From: Pedobacter sp. ok626
GTDB taxonomy: Bacteria; Bacteroidota; Bacteroidia; Sphingobacteriales; Sphingobacteriaceae
DNA length: 64,000 bases
Reading direction: 5' to 3'
Assembly (NCBI RefSeq): GCF_900100435.1
Contig: NZ_FNEX01000010.1
Span: forward strand, 185,636-249,635
The notes beneath the pieces are model-generated. The model was not told the origin of the DNA and did not search any database. It saw only the letters and a list, made by a program, of their open reading frames with translations. The translations under genes and the position numbers were made by a program. Positions 1 through 9,702 of this stretch are shown here, one piece after another. The stretch's first letter is position 1, and each line of letters opens with the position of its first letter.

Positions 1-2756
1 CCCTTATTGTGATCGACGGATTTCCGGTAATGGATAACGAAGATGGACGCGCTGTTTTATCTAAGACCGCTTCTGGTAACGGTACCAGCGGGAGTGCCAT
101 TTTAAGCAGGTTTAATCCTGATGATATTGAAAGCATAACCGTGCTAAAAGATGCTGCCGCCGCTTCTATATGGGGTGCGCAAGCTGCGAACGGGGTTATT
201 GTAATTGAAACAAAGAAAGGAAGAAACACACCTCCAATGATCAATTTCGGTACCAACCTGAGCATTTCTGCACCCTCAGATCTAAACAACATTAAGACAA
301 TGAACAGCGCACAGTACATTGACCTGGAGCGTGAACTCAAGGATCTGGGCTTCATCACCGATCCGGCCGTAAAACCGAGTTGGGCAGCTTTCAACACTAA
401 CCGCCCTCAGAGTGAGGCCTTGGAATGGATGTTTAAAGTGGATCGTGGTACAGCTACAATAGCAGAACGCGACGCTGCACTGGCAGCCTTGGGTCAGATT
501 GATAACAGAAGCCAGATCAAGGACCTTCTTTTGCAGAATGCCGTTTCACAACAGTATAACCTATCTTTATCCGGAGGTGCAAATAAAAGTACTTATTATC
601 TGTCTACCAACTATACCAAAGATATTCCCGTGTTTCGTGGTAACAAGGCGGAGAGTTTCTTTGTCAATTCTAATCTGAATAGTAAATTGTTCAATGACCG
701 GGTAAACCTGAGTTTTGGCCTGAATTATAACTATTCGAACAGCGTTAACAACCCTGCGGCACTGGATGCCATGGGCACAGGACAAAGGGGCTTGCGGCCC
801 TATGAGCTGTTGCAGGATGCCAATGGAAACAACATTTCCAGGGCTATCCGTTACAGAGAAGAGGTAGTACAGGATTTCATGAACAAAGGCTACCTATCAT
901 GGCGCTATTCACCGCTTGATGAACTGGACCAAACAGACTACAATACACAGTCTAACCGTCTGCGCTTCAACATGGGGGTAGATACTAAAATTATCGAGGG
1001 CGTTAATTTCGTAGTTTCCGGAATGTTGCAGCGTAATATTGAAGAAACCAACAATGTGGATAGGGTAGGCAGCTATAGTGTGAGGGATATGCTGAACTAT
1101 GCCACAACGGTAAATACCGCCGGAAAATTGGTGACTGGTATACCTTATGGAGGTATCCTGGGACTTAGCAATTATAATGGATGGGAATACTCCCTGAGGT
1201 CTCAGGTAAACGTTGACCGCAATGTAGGCGGGCTGTTAAATATTGCATTCCTTGCTGGTGCGGAGATTCGCCAGAACAGGTACCAGTCTTCTACTCAGCA
1301 ACGCTACGGTTTCAACGAAGATATTTATCAGGATAAAACTGTGAACCCTACAGTACCTTATAATAATGTTGATGGCTGGCAATCAACGATATCCTATAAT
1401 AATACATTAAGGAAAAATATCAATCGCGCAATGTCTTATTATTCTAATATTGGCTTATCTTTTCTAAGTGGAAAATATGTAGCCTCCGGAAGTATACGTT
1501 TTGACGATTTCACTATAACAGGTGCTTCACGTAACCAGCGTGCCCAACCACTTTGGTCTGCAGGTTTAAAATGGAATGCTAAATTGGAACCACTGGTGAA
1601 AGACATCAACTGGCTGAACGCACTTAACTTCAGGCTTACCTATGGGGTAAGTGGAACGCTACCCACAGGATCGGGAAATGTGGTTACACTCAACACGAGT
1701 GTAGACAATCTGACAAACGAAACTACAGCGCAGATTGCAAGTCCTGCAAACAACCAGATCTCCTGGGAAAAAGTGAAATCATTCAACTTCGGAGTAGATT
1801 TTGCCATACTGAATAACCGTTTGGCATTTAATATAGATGCTTATGATAAAAGGACCGCTGATATTTTATACACATTTCCTTATAATTCAACCTATGGATG
1901 GAACAGTTTAATGTTCAACAGCGCGAGCATGAAAAGCCATGGTTTTGAGCTGGGAATGCGCGCAAATGTAATCAGGCATAAAGATTATTCATGGAGTTCG
2001 GTCTTTAATTTTTCTTACAATACAAACGAAGTTACAGACAGCAGGCTTAAGAAAAATACTACCAGCAATATCATCGGTTCATCATTGCCTACGGTAGGTC
2101 TGCCAGTAGATTATATATATGCATACAGATGGGCCGGACTGGATGATAAAGGCCAGTCGCAGGTATACAATAAAAACGGGGATATTCTCAATTCAAGCGT
2201 AGGTAACAATCAGCTGACTGCGGATGACCTGGTATACATGGGAAGAGCTACGGCACCTTACTTTGGTGGTTTTAATAATGATTTCAGGTACAAACAATTC
2301 ACTATGGGAGTTAGAATTTCTTACTCCATGGGCAATGTGATCAGAAAACCGTCGGTAGAGAGCTATCCGGATTACTCTCCTTACCAGGGCGCCATCGGGA
2401 TGCATTCTGACCTTGCCCAGCGTTGGAAGCAAGCTGGTGATGAGAATTTTACCAACGTACCCGGCCTGAAAAACATTACTTTTAATAGTTTAAACAGGTA
2501 TAAAAATGCTGATATATTAATGATCAGTGGTAGTTATGTGCGCCTGCAGCAAATCTCACTGGGCTATATAGCAACCAATGAACTATTGAAACGCACGCCG
2601 TTTAAGTCGGCTTCCATTAACGCCAGCGTGAGAAACCTTGGACTGCTTTGGGTAAAAAATAAATACGGGATAGACCCTCAATATATGGCCAGCAGCAGTT
2701 ACAATAACCTGGCTCCAGCTAAAACATTTTTTATCAGTATTAACACATCGTTCTAA
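1..2756 (+). CDS. SusC/RagA-family TonB-dependent outer-membrane receptor, 5' end outside window
   Basis: The reading frame is open from the first bases of the window, so the start, signal peptide and carboxypeptidase-like domain lie upstream. The visible part opens in the TonB plug: VIDGFPVMDN, then DDIESITVLKDAAAASIWG and GVIVIETKKG are the standard plug landmarks of SusC proteins. The remaining ~850 residues look like a 22-strand beta-barrel, with alternating aromatic strands and a final strand ending in phenylalanine (SINTSF). Family knowledge: SusC forms the energised outer-membrane pore that imports a ligand held by its SusD lid. The partner susD follows after 26 bp. Downstream genes are thioredoxin-like proteins and a peptidase rather than glycosidases, so the ligand may not be a plain polysaccharide. 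The family call is very secure; the substrate is unknown. Confidence 0.97.
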   Translation, partial: LIVIDGFPVMDNEDGRAVLSKTASGNGTSGSAILSRFNPDDIESITVLKDAAAASIWGAQAANGVIVIETKKGRNTPPMINFGTNLSISAPSDLNNIKTMNSAQYIDLERELKDLGFITDPAVKPSWAAFNTNRPQSEALEWMFKVDRGTATIAERDAALAALGQIDNRSQIKDLLLQNAVSQQYNLSLSGGANKSTYYLSTNYTKDIPVFRGNKAESFFVNSNLNSKLFNDRVNLSFGLNYNYSNSVNNPAALDAMGTGQRGLRPYELLQDANGNNISRAIRYREEVVQDFMNKGYLSWRYSPLDELDQTDYNTQSNRLRFNMGVDTKIIEGVNFVVSGMLQRNIEETNNVDRVGSYSVRDMLNYATTVNTAGKLVTGIPYGGILGLSNYNGWEYSLRSQVNVDRNVGGLLNIAFLAGAEIRQNRYQSSTQQRYGFNEDIYQDKTVNPTVPYNNVDGWQSTISYNNTLRKNINRAMSYYSNIGLSFLSGKYVASGSIRFDDFTITGASRNQRAQPLWSAGLKWNAKLEPLVKDINWLNALNFRLTYGVSGTLPTGSGNVVTLNTSVDNLTNETTAQIASPANNQISWEKVKSFNFGVDFAILNNRLAFNIDAYDKRTADILYTFPYNSTYGWNSLMFNSASMKSHGFELGMRANVIRHKDYSWSSVFNFSYNTNEVTDSRLKKNTTSNIIGSSLPTVGLPVDYIYAYRWAGLDDKGQSQVYNKNGDILNSSVGNNQLTADDLVYMGRATAPYFGGFNNDFRYKQFTMGVRISYSMGNVIRKPSVESYPDYSPYQGAIGMHSDLAQRWKQAGDENFTNVPGLKNITFNSLNRYKNADILMISGSYVRLQQISLGYIATNELLKRTPFKSASINASVRNLGLLWVKNKYGIDPQYMASSSYNNLAPAKTFFISINTSF

Positions 2757-2782
2757 CCAGACGTATTTAAAGATATTTTAAA

Positions 2783-4132
2783 ATGAAAAAATTAACCTAT
2801 AAAATTTGCTTTGGCCTGTTCGTTCTGGCTTTCAGCTCTTCCTGCAGAAAATACGTAGAGGTAGATCAGTTTGGTACGCGTACTTTGAAATATACAGAAG
2901 ACTTTCAGTACCTGGTTAATAACCGGTCGAACTTTGAAGGTACCTATATTCTTCCTTTGGTAACTAATGACGACATGGGCACTACAGATGTAAATCATCA
3001 GAATTCTATGGCGGCAGAAATAAAAGCTGCTTATGTATGGGGAGCAACCTTTTATGGTGATACACAGTCTGATATAGGGTGGAATAACCTTTACAAAAGC
3101 ATTTACACCTGTAATGAGATCCTTTTTAGCGTAATGGAAAGCCAGAATGGTACCGATGCGCAGAAAAAAGAAATTTATGCAGAAGCGCTGGTGCAAAGAG
3201 CCTATGCTTACCTGATGCTGGCCAATCAATATGGCGAAATTTATGATCCGGGCAAAGCACAAAACCAGATCGGTATCCCATTACTAACTACTCCGGATTT
3301 GTATCAGAAACTGGACCGCAGTAATCTGAAGAAGGTTTATGATCAGGTGATTTCAGATTTGGAGCAAGCGATTCCTTTTTTACCAAATACTGGAACCAAT
3401 AACGGGCATGCGGCCAAGGTTTCTGCTTATGCGTTGTTGTCCAGAACCTACCTGTATATGAGAAACTTTGCACTTGCGGGAGAATATGCGGATAAATCAC
3501 TGGCGATAAACAGCGCATTAAAAACGTTGGAAACTTATATTGGTAAGACAGCAACTTTTCCGAGAAGACATGAGGATCCAGAGGTTCTTTTGTCAAGGCT
3601 TTCTGCTGGAAGGTTCATCTCACAGCTAAACCCTGAGTTGATCGACTTGTTTACTACCGGAGATGTACGGTTGGAACTGTTCACCGGTACGACTGCTGGA
3701 GTGCCCGGCAGGGCATACATCCGCCCGCAGTTTAACGAATTTGCCAGCCACACGGGACTGTCAGTGCCAGAAATGATATTGATCAGGGCAGAGGTACACG
3801 CACGTGCGGGAGAGGTGTCTAAAACATTGGAATTGCTGAATAAACTTAGAAAAACAAGAATCAAAGCAGCCAACTACCAGGATCTGGCCATTTCCAATCC
3901 TGCTGATCTGCTTCCTGCTGTCATCAATGAGCGAAGAAGGGAGTTTATGGGAACCGGTTTACGTTGGTTCGATCAACGCAGGTTGAACTTAGATCCTGAA
4001 TTTGCAAAGCCTTATGTGCGGACGTTCCTCGGACAGCAATATACTTTAAGTCCAGGCAGTAACAGGTATATCTACCCTGTGGCACCTGCTGTACTAGACC
4101 TTAATCCAGAAATACAACAAAGCCCAAGATAA
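2783..4132 (+). CDS. SusD/RagB-family surface lipoprotein
   Basis: This 449-residue protein is the lid and ligand-binding partner of the preceding SusC. It starts with a lipoprotein signal peptide whose lipobox ends at Cys21 (FSSSCRK), so it should be anchored to the outer membrane and exposed at the surface. The TPR-like helical body is visible in motifs such as ALVQRAYAYLMLANQYGEIY and LLSRTYLYMRN. The typical C-terminal signature MILIRAEVHARAG, NERRREFMGTGLRWFDQRR and YPVAP is complete. At 449 residues it is shorter than the usual 500-600 of SusD proteins. Its stop codon is directly followed by the ATG of the next gene, which suggests tight coupling with the thioredoxin-like protein. Ligand unknown. 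Confidence 0.95.
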   Translation: MKKLTYKICFGLFVLAFSSSCRKYVEVDQFGTRTLKYTEDFQYLVNNRSNFEGTYILPLVTNDDMGTTDVNHQNSMAAEIKAAYVWGATFYGDTQSDIGWNNLYKSIYTCNEILFSVMESQNGTDAQKKEIYAEALVQRAYAYLMLANQYGEIYDPGKAQNQIGIPLLTTPDLYQKLDRSNLKKVYDQVISDLEQAIPFLPNTGTNNGHAAKVSAYALLSRTYLYMRNFALAGEYADKSLAINSALKTLETYIGKTATFPRRHEDPEVLLSRLSAGRFISQLNPELIDLFTTGDVRLELFTGTTAGVPGRAYIRPQFNEFASHTGLSVPEMILIRAEVHARAGEVSKTLELLNKLRKTRIKAANYQDLAISNPADLLPAVINERRREFMGTGLRWFDQRRLNLDPEFAKPYVRTFLGQQYTLSPGSNRYIYPVAPAVLDLNPEIQQSPR

Positions 4133-6013
4133 ATGAGAAAAATATGCTTAATCATCTTTTTTGCCCTTCTGTCCATATTTACCTATGGACAGGATGGTAA
4201 AAAACGACTTAACCTCAACCCTGCATTGCCCATAGCTGGAAAGCAGATTTCCCTTCAATACAACGCTAAGGGAACTGACCTCGAATTTAGTGATGAAGTA
4301 TCAGGAATGGCTACGCTTTTCCACAAGGCTGCTGCCGAATGGGAAGTGCAGCCAGTCAAACTGAAGAAAGTTAATGGAAACTGGACGGCTAACCTTACAC
4401 CGCCGGCAGACGTATCCTTTATAGCTTTTAGGTTTTTTCAAGGAAGTGCTGAACGTCCTGAAGCAGCTGATAATAATGAAGGCAAAGGATTTTACAGCCA
4501 GGTATTGGGTGCTAAAAATAGACCTGTTCCAGGTAATTACCTGGGAGAAGCATTACTGTTTATCGGATCTCAGGAATTAAAACCATTCGCTACCGTTGAA
4601 AAAGATGGGGCAAGGGTGGCTGCATTGCTCAAAAAAGAAGCACAGATATCAGGTGCTGTCCTTAACGAAGACCAGTTGTCTGAAATTCAACGTTATTATC
4701 AGTTTACTATTAAAGATAGTCAGCAAGCTGAGGCTTTGAAATCAGAAATCCTTAACCGTTTCCCCAAAGGAAACACCGCCAGGTTCATCAGTTTTCAAAA
4801 GGCGCAGCAGGAAAAAGATCCGGCAAAATTTGCTTCTGCGATGGAGCAGTTTCTGGTTTCATTTCCAATAGCGGAATGGCGTAAAAATAAAGGTTCCCAG
4901 GCTTATATTTATTATACTGTTTATCGGGCACTGGGCACTGCTTATTTTGAGAGAAAGGCTTACGATAAGTTTTTGGCTTTGTTCAACGATTTTGATTTTA
5001 AAACGGCCAATGAAGTTTACCGATGGAACCTAACCAGGACCGAGATGATGGGGTCTGAAGAAGAAAAGAAGGCCCTTTTGCCTTTAAGCCGGAAGATCAT
5101 GCCATATTTATTGAAATTGAAAAATGATGGTTCTTACAGAGAAGATTTTGGTGGTAATGATTCACTGGAAAATAACAATGTTGACCAGCAACTGAGCGAC
5201 CGGATCTTTACCCACGTTTCTTTATGTAAAGCTGGTGGGGCTTACCAGGAGGCCGTAGATTATATACAGCAGTTATCTAAACAAAAGAAGTATGCGAATG
5301 CAGAACTGAATGAGTTGCATTTATATATGCTGCAGAAACTTGGAGCGGTTAAAGACATACAGCCATTACTGGAGGCAAGCGTTAAAAATAGTGCGGTAAC
5401 GCCATTGATGTTCGATAAGATGAAGGAAATTTACCTTTCCGCACACAAGGGTGATTCAGCAGGTTACGAAAAATATTTGGCCTCATTGAAATCTTCGGAT
5501 GCCTTAAGTGCCTTGCGCCACCATGTAATGGAAAATATGGTCAGACATCCGTTGATCCCTTTTTCTTTGGAAAATGCAGAGGGAAAAATGGTTAATTCTG
5601 CAGATTGGAAAGACAAGATTGTGGTGATTGACTTTTGGGCCACCTGGTGCAGACCCTGTATCATGGCTTTTCCGGGGATGCAACTATTGATAGACAAGTA
5701 TGCGAATGATCCTTCGGTAGGAGTTTACATGATCGGTACAATGCAGTTTGGCGACTATAAGAAAAAATCAGTTGACTATGTAAAGAGCAAAGGTTTCCGT
5801 TTCAATTTGTTGCATGATGCCATTGGAGAAAAAGGTGAGCAGAATAAAGTGTTTAAAAGCCTGATTCCCTTGTTCCAGTCTTCGGGTATCCCTCGTAAGA
5901 TTATTGTGAAAAATGGTGAGGTAAGGTATAGCTCTGAAGGGTATTCAGGTAGTCCAAGTCAGCTTATGGATGAGTTGTCGATGGCCATTGAGATCATAAG
6001 GTCAGAAAATTAA
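4133..6013 (+). CDS. Large exported TlpA-type thioredoxin-fold protein
   Basis: A 626-residue protein with an N-terminal signal peptide (cleavage expected near FTYGQ). Residues ~20-140 resemble a beta-sandwich module, residues ~150-450 are helical and repeat-like, and the C-terminal ~160 residues form a thioredoxin/AhpC-TSA domain. The active site is WATWCRPC with Cys506 and Cys509. Family knowledge: TlpA/ResA-like proteins reduce or exchange disulfides in the periplasm, and many Bacteroidota copies sit at the end of SusCD operons with no assigned role. The ATG follows the susD stop with no gap, and the S41 peptidase starts 4 bp after this gene ends. The target disulfide protein is not apparent. 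The fold is clear; the biological role is uncertain. Confidence 0.85.
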   Translation: MRKICLIIFFALLSIFTYGQDGKKRLNLNPALPIAGKQISLQYNAKGTDLEFSDEVSGMATLFHKAAAEWEVQPVKLKKVNGNWTANLTPPADVSFIAFRFFQGSAERPEAADNNEGKGFYSQVLGAKNRPVPGNYLGEALLFIGSQELKPFATVEKDGARVAALLKKEAQISGAVLNEDQLSEIQRYYQFTIKDSQQAEALKSEILNRFPKGNTARFISFQKAQQEKDPAKFASAMEQFLVSFPIAEWRKNKGSQAYIYYTVYRALGTAYFERKAYDKFLALFNDFDFKTANEVYRWNLTRTEMMGSEEEKKALLPLSRKIMPYLLKLKNDGSYREDFGGNDSLENNNVDQQLSDRIFTHVSLCKAGGAYQEAVDYIQQLSKQKKYANAELNELHLYMLQKLGAVKDIQPLLEASVKNSAVTPLMFDKMKEIYLSAHKGDSAGYEKYLASLKSSDALSALRHHVMENMVRHPLIPFSLENAEGKMVNSADWKDKIVVIDFWATWCRPCIMAFPGMQLLIDKYANDPSVGVYMIGTMQFGDYKKKSVDYVKSKGFRFNLLHDAIGEKGEQNKVFKSLIPLFQSSGIPRKIIVKNGEVRYSSEGYSGSPSQLMDELSMAIEIIRSEN

Positions 6014-6017
6014 GCAG

Positions 6018-7640
6018 ATGAAAAAGAGTTATAAATTGTTATTAGCCGCAATGTCGCCAATATGGATATTGTCGGCACAGGCGCAGATGAACCCAAAGGT
6101 GAAGCTGCAGGAAGCATTGAAATTGATCCAGGATAATTACGTGGACCCTGTGCAGGATGAGAAAATTGTGGATGTGGCCATCAAAGCAATGATCAGCGAT
6201 CTGGATCCGCATTCCAGCTATGTGAGCAGGGAAGAGGCAGAAGCAATGAATAGCGCGATGCGCGGTAGTTTTGCAGGAATTGGGATCAGCTTTGCAATGA
6301 TCAATGACAGTACTTTCGTGACTTCGGTAAATCCAGATGGGCCCGCTGTACGGGCAGGATTACGCCAAGGCGACCGTATCACGGGTATTGATGGTCAGTC
6401 TATAGTAGGAAAAGGCTTAAAGAATCAGGAAGTGATGAAGATGCTTCGTGGGGAGAAGGGTAAAGAAGTGAGCCTGCAGCTGATGCGTGGCGAAATGACC
6501 GAGCCCATTTTGCTCAAAGTAATGCGCGAGCAGATAGCAGATCTGTCCATCCGCGCTAGTTACATGGCCAGCAAAGAAATTGGCTACATCTCGCTGGGCA
6601 TCTTCAGTGAATCCACACGTAGGGAAATCGATGCTGCTCTCAAAGCGTTAAAAGCGCAAGGCATGAAAAAACTGATCCTGGACCTACAGGGTAACGGTGG
6701 CGGATATGTACAGGCGGCTATAGGGGTAGCAGACGAGTTTTTACCTAAGGAAAGTACTGTGTTTTATTCGGTAGGACACGATGGAGGTAAGGATTATTAT
6801 GGTACGGGTGGTTTTGGACAGTTCATGACAGGCGATTTGGTGGTGCTGATTGACGAATCTACAGCTTCATCGAGTGAGATTGTAACTGGCGCATTGCAGG
6901 ACTGGGATCGCGCAGTTGTTATCGGCCGCCGCAGTTTTGGCAAAGGATTGATGCAAAAGCCGGTAACAATGACTGACGGCTCGGTATTACACTTGACAGG
7001 CGCAAGGTATTATACCCCTTCAGGAAGATCAATTCAGAAGCCCTATACAAAGGGGAAGGCTGATTATTTTGAGGACTTTAACCGTAGAATGGCTTCTGGT
7101 GAATTGAAAGAACCGGGACATTTTAACTTTCCGGATTCGCTGAAGTTTAGTACGCTGAACAATAAAAAAACGGTTTATGGTGGCGGTGGTATCATGCCAG
7201 ACCGCTTTATTCCAATCGACACCAATTTATACAGTAATTGGATGGCCCGAATCATGAACAGTGGGCTGACTACTAAAGCGGGATTCGATTTTGTGCAGCA
7301 GCATAGAACTGCTTTGTTACAGAAATACCCAGATTTTCAGGCTTTTAATACGGATTTTAAAGTGGATGACTTGATGCTGGACAGGATCATGGAACAGGCC
7401 AATGCACGTTATAAGGGGATGCCGGAAAAATCTGATGTAGCAGCTCGGAATAGCCTGTCAGTAGAATTGAAGTCGGACATCGCTACCCTGCTGTATACAG
7501 GACGGGACTATCAGTTGCGTGTGCGTAACGAAGCCAACGAGAGTTTTCTGGCTGCCGTTGAAGTATTGAACGACCAGTCTTTATATAACCGCATGCTGAA
7601 GGGCAATGGCAAAGCCAAGAGCCTGAACAAAAAGAAATAA
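6018..7640 (+). CDS. S41-family C-terminal processing peptidase with PDZ domain
   Basis: This 540-residue exported protease (signal peptide ending near SAQAQ) has the carboxy-terminal-processing peptidase layout: an N-terminal helical part with LDPHSSYV, a PDZ domain at ~85-170 (GIGISFAMIND through GDRITGIDG) and a peptidase core at ~185-345. The Ser-Lys dyad is intact: Ser284 in STASSSEIV and Lys309 in SFGKGLMQ, 25 residues apart as in plant D1 protease. The C-terminal ~190 residues are helical. Family knowledge: such enzymes cut unfolded or tagged proteins in the periplasm. Placement between two TlpA-type genes behind a SusCD pair suggests use on an imported or envelope protein substrate, which is an inference. 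Confidence in family and catalytic competence is high. Confidence 0.93.
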   Translation: MKKSYKLLLAAMSPIWILSAQAQMNPKVKLQEALKLIQDNYVDPVQDEKIVDVAIKAMISDLDPHSSYVSREEAEAMNSAMRGSFAGIGISFAMINDSTFVTSVNPDGPAVRAGLRQGDRITGIDGQSIVGKGLKNQEVMKMLRGEKGKEVSLQLMRGEMTEPILLKVMREQIADLSIRASYMASKEIGYISLGIFSESTRREIDAALKALKAQGMKKLILDLQGNGGGYVQAAIGVADEFLPKESTVFYSVGHDGGKDYYGTGGFGQFMTGDLVVLIDESTASSSEIVTGALQDWDRAVVIGRRSFGKGLMQKPVTMTDGSVLHLTGARYYTPSGRSIQKPYTKGKADYFEDFNRRMASGELKEPGHFNFPDSLKFSTLNNKKTVYGGGGIMPDRFIPIDTNLYSNWMARIMNSGLTTKAGFDFVQQHRTALLQKYPDFQAFNTDFKVDDLMLDRIMEQANARYKGMPEKSDVAARNSLSVELKSDIATLLYTGRDYQLRVRNEANESFLAAVEVLNDQSLYNRMLKGNGKAKSLNKKK

Positions 7641-7655
7641 CACAGTAAAATAAGA

Positions 7656-8810
7656 ATGAAAAAAATGAGAAAGACAATTTTATGTTTATTGGCGGGAATG
7701 GCACCTTTGTGTCTTGCTGCACAGACCGGATATACCATTAAAGGACAGATAGGTAAGTTGAACAAGCCCGCAAAAGCTTTTTTATTGGTTAGATATACAG
7801 ATCGGGTTGATCTTGATTCTACACAGATTGTAAACGGGAAATTTGAGTTTAAAGGGAAGATGGATTCGCCAATGGAGGCTCATTTACGTGTGAGACACGA
7901 TGCTACACCGGATCATCCTTCAAAGATGTCGACTTATGATGTAAAACCTTTACTATTGTCCAATGAGGCAATTAGCGTTACAGCTAAAGATTCGATCTCA
8001 AAGGCGGTGATTACTGGTTCAGCTCTGAATGCTGAAAATGATAAGGTAACGGCATATCTTAAGCCTATCTATGGGAAATATGAAGCATTGAACAATGAGT
8101 ATAGAGAACAGCCGGAAGCAAAAAAGCAGGATCAGGCCTATATTCAAAGCTTAGAGGTACGTGCAAAAGCGATTGAAAAGGAAATACTGGATGCTAAACT
8201 ATCTTATATTGAGAAGAATCCGAATCAACATATGGCCTTGATGGCTTTTAGTTCTTTACTGGGCCCCGAGTTTGATGTATTGGCCATGGAAAAGATTTTT
8301 CTTAGCCTTAATGAGAATATAAGAACTTCTTACCTGGGAAAACAGGTAGGTGCCAAGATTGCTACTGCGAAAAAAACATTGGAAGGTGTAGAAGCTGCTG
8401 ATTTTGCCCAGCCGGATGTGGATGGGAAAATGGTGAAACTATCAGATTACCGTGGTAAATATGTGTTGATTGATTTTTGGGCTTCCTGGTGCGCACCTTG
8501 CAGAAGGGAAAACCCTAACTTGGTGAAGGCATACGATCAATATAAATCAAAGGGTTTTGAGATCCTTGGGGTGTCGATGGACAAAGCAAGTGACAAAGCA
8601 AAATGGTTGAAGGCAATCGAAGATGATAAATTGACCTGGAAACAGGTGGCTGATCTGAAAGGATGGGACAATGAGGCCGGAATGCTGTATGAAGTAAAAG
8701 CAATACCAATGAATTTTCTGATTAATCCGGAAGGTAAGATCATTGCGAAATACCTTCGCGGAGAGGAACTTTCAAAGAAACTCGAAGAGATTTTTAAAGG
8801 GAAGCCTTAG
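7656..8810 (+). CDS. TlpA-family disulfide reductase with N-terminal DUF4369-like domain
   Basis: A 384-residue exported protein (signal peptide ending near CLAAQ). The N-terminal ~110 residues (YTIKGQIGKLNKPAKAFLL, DSTQIVNGKFEFKG) match the DUF4369 beta-domain usually fused to thioredoxin folds in Bacteroidota. A helical linker with a possible coiled coil covers ~130-235. The C-terminal thioredoxin domain carries WASWCAPCR with Cys279 and Cys282 and a cis-proline segment (KAIPMNFLI). It is the last gene of the operon, 15 bp after the peptidase and just ahead of a strong terminator. It is expected to be a periplasmic thiol-disulfide reductase that may keep substrate cysteines reduced for the S41 protease or another partner. 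The start at the first of two nearby ATGs gives the better signal peptide. Confidence 0.92.
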   Translation: MKKMRKTILCLLAGMAPLCLAAQTGYTIKGQIGKLNKPAKAFLLVRYTDRVDLDSTQIVNGKFEFKGKMDSPMEAHLRVRHDATPDHPSKMSTYDVKPLLLSNEAISVTAKDSISKAVITGSALNAENDKVTAYLKPIYGKYEALNNEYREQPEAKKQDQAYIQSLEVRAKAIEKEILDAKLSYIEKNPNQHMALMAFSSLLGPEFDVLAMEKIFLSLNENIRTSYLGKQVGAKIATAKKTLEGVEAADFAQPDVDGKMVKLSDYRGKYVLIDFWASWCAPCRRENPNLVKAYDQYKSKGFEILGVSMDKASDKAKWLKAIEDDKLTWKQVADLKGWDNEAGMLYEVKAIPMNFLINPEGKIIAKYLRGEELSKKLEEIFKGKP

Positions 8811-8875
8811 TCTCAGATTTGCTGTTTTCTTCAAAACATAAATATTTTTTTATTTAGTTTGACGGGGAGCATACT

Positions 8876-8917
8876 ACCGGAGTAAAATTTTCTAAAGATT
8901 TTTCTCCGGTTTTTTTA
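8876..8917 (+). terminator. Rho-independent terminator of the susCD-TlpA-S41 operon
   Basis: The arms ACCGGAG (8876-8882) and CTCCGGT (8904-8910) pair perfectly. The stem can be lengthened by A/T pairs inside the loop, and a run of seven T follows on the plus strand. It lies 66 bp after the last gene of the first operon and separates it from the sigma-factor promoter. Confidence 0.9.
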
Positions 8918-9018
8918 TGCCTTAATCTCTTGTTAATGAGGTTAAAAAAACACTTTTCTGGATAGACCGGACTTACAATTTCCCTTAATATAAAGTTAAT
9001 ATATAACGGCTTGCTTAA

Positions 9019-9048
9019 TTGCGGAATTTTTCTGCAACTTTATCTTTA
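9019..9048 (+). promoter_or_regulatory. Candidate housekeeping promoter of the ECF sigma gene
   Basis: TTG at 9019-9021 is separated by 19 bp from TATCTTTA at 9041-9048. This fits the Bacteroidota pattern of TTG, 19-21 bp, TAnnTTTG, with only the last base of the -7 box off. The proposed start codon at 9074 lies 25 bp downstream of the box. A longer in-frame start at 9011 would lie upstream of the promoter, which argues against it. Confidence 0.5.
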
Positions 9049-9073
9049 TAGTATTAAGCGAGATATAAGACCC

Positions 9074-9634
9074 ATGGCTACCTACGGCAAATTTACTGAA
9101 GAGGAATTGACTGCCTTGCTTAAAGAGGGAGACCATGCTGCATTTACCGAGATTTATCATCGGTATTGGAAAAAACTGTTTTACATTGCCGGAAAAAAGC
9201 TGGGCAATCTGGAAGAAGCAGAGGAAGTGGTACAGAATATTTTTATGTCGCTCTGGAACAGAAGAGCGGTAATCATCATCACTACTACTTTGGGTGCCTA
9301 TCTAACTACCTCTGTAAAATACTGGATCATTAAAATACTGGATAAGCAGTATCATCAACAGAAATATACGCAAAGTATTGCCAGTAATGTGTTGGACGAT
9401 TCGACCCAGCAATGGCTGGAGTTCCTGGACCTGAAAGAAATTCTGGACAGGTACATCTCTGAACTGCCCGAAAAGTGCCAGCTCGTGTTTAGCATGAGCA
9501 GAAACCTAAACATGTCCCAGAAACAAATTGCCGAAGAACTCAATATTTCTGAAAAGACAGTTGAAGCGCATATGGGAAAGGCGATAAAAACTTTACGAAC
9601 AAGGTTTAATCAGTTCTTTTTGACCTTATTATAA
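9074..9634 (+). CDS. ECF-type RNA polymerase sigma-70 factor
   Basis: A 186-residue sigma factor with region 2 at ~22-90 (AFTEIYHRYWKKLFYIAG, AEEVVQNIFMSLWNRR) and region 4 at ~122-175 (ELPEKCQLVFSMSR, MSQKQIAEELNISEKTVEAH). This is the architecture of the Bacteroidota ECF factors that pair with FecR anti-sigma factors and drive SusCD operons. The start at 9074 (MATYGKF) is preferred over an in-frame start at 9011, because alignable sequence begins there and the candidate promoter lies between the two. The FecR gene follows after 68 bp. The expected target is the promoter of the susC gene at 11049, released when that STN-containing receptor binds ligand. Confidence 0.93.
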   Translation: MATYGKFTEEELTALLKEGDHAAFTEIYHRYWKKLFYIAGKKLGNLEEAEEVVQNIFMSLWNRRAVIIITTTLGAYLTTSVKYWIIKILDKQYHQQKYTQSIASNVLDDSTQQWLEFLDLKEILDRYISELPEKCQLVFSMSRNLNMSQKQIAEELNISEKTVEAHMGKAIKTLRTRFNQFFLTLL

Positions 9635-9702
9635 TTTTTTTTTGAATGTAACTAAGGGATTTTCATTTTAGGATGGATACTATAAATACAGGCCCCTAAG
9701 AA

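Noticed and set aside
1..8. Truncated susC pseudogene at the left edge
   Set aside because: The frame is open to the first base and begins inside the plug domain, so the missing part is simply outside the window.
9011..9073. Longer N-terminus for the ECF sigma factor
   Set aside because: The extension overlaps the candidate promoter and adds hydrophobic residues not found in the family.
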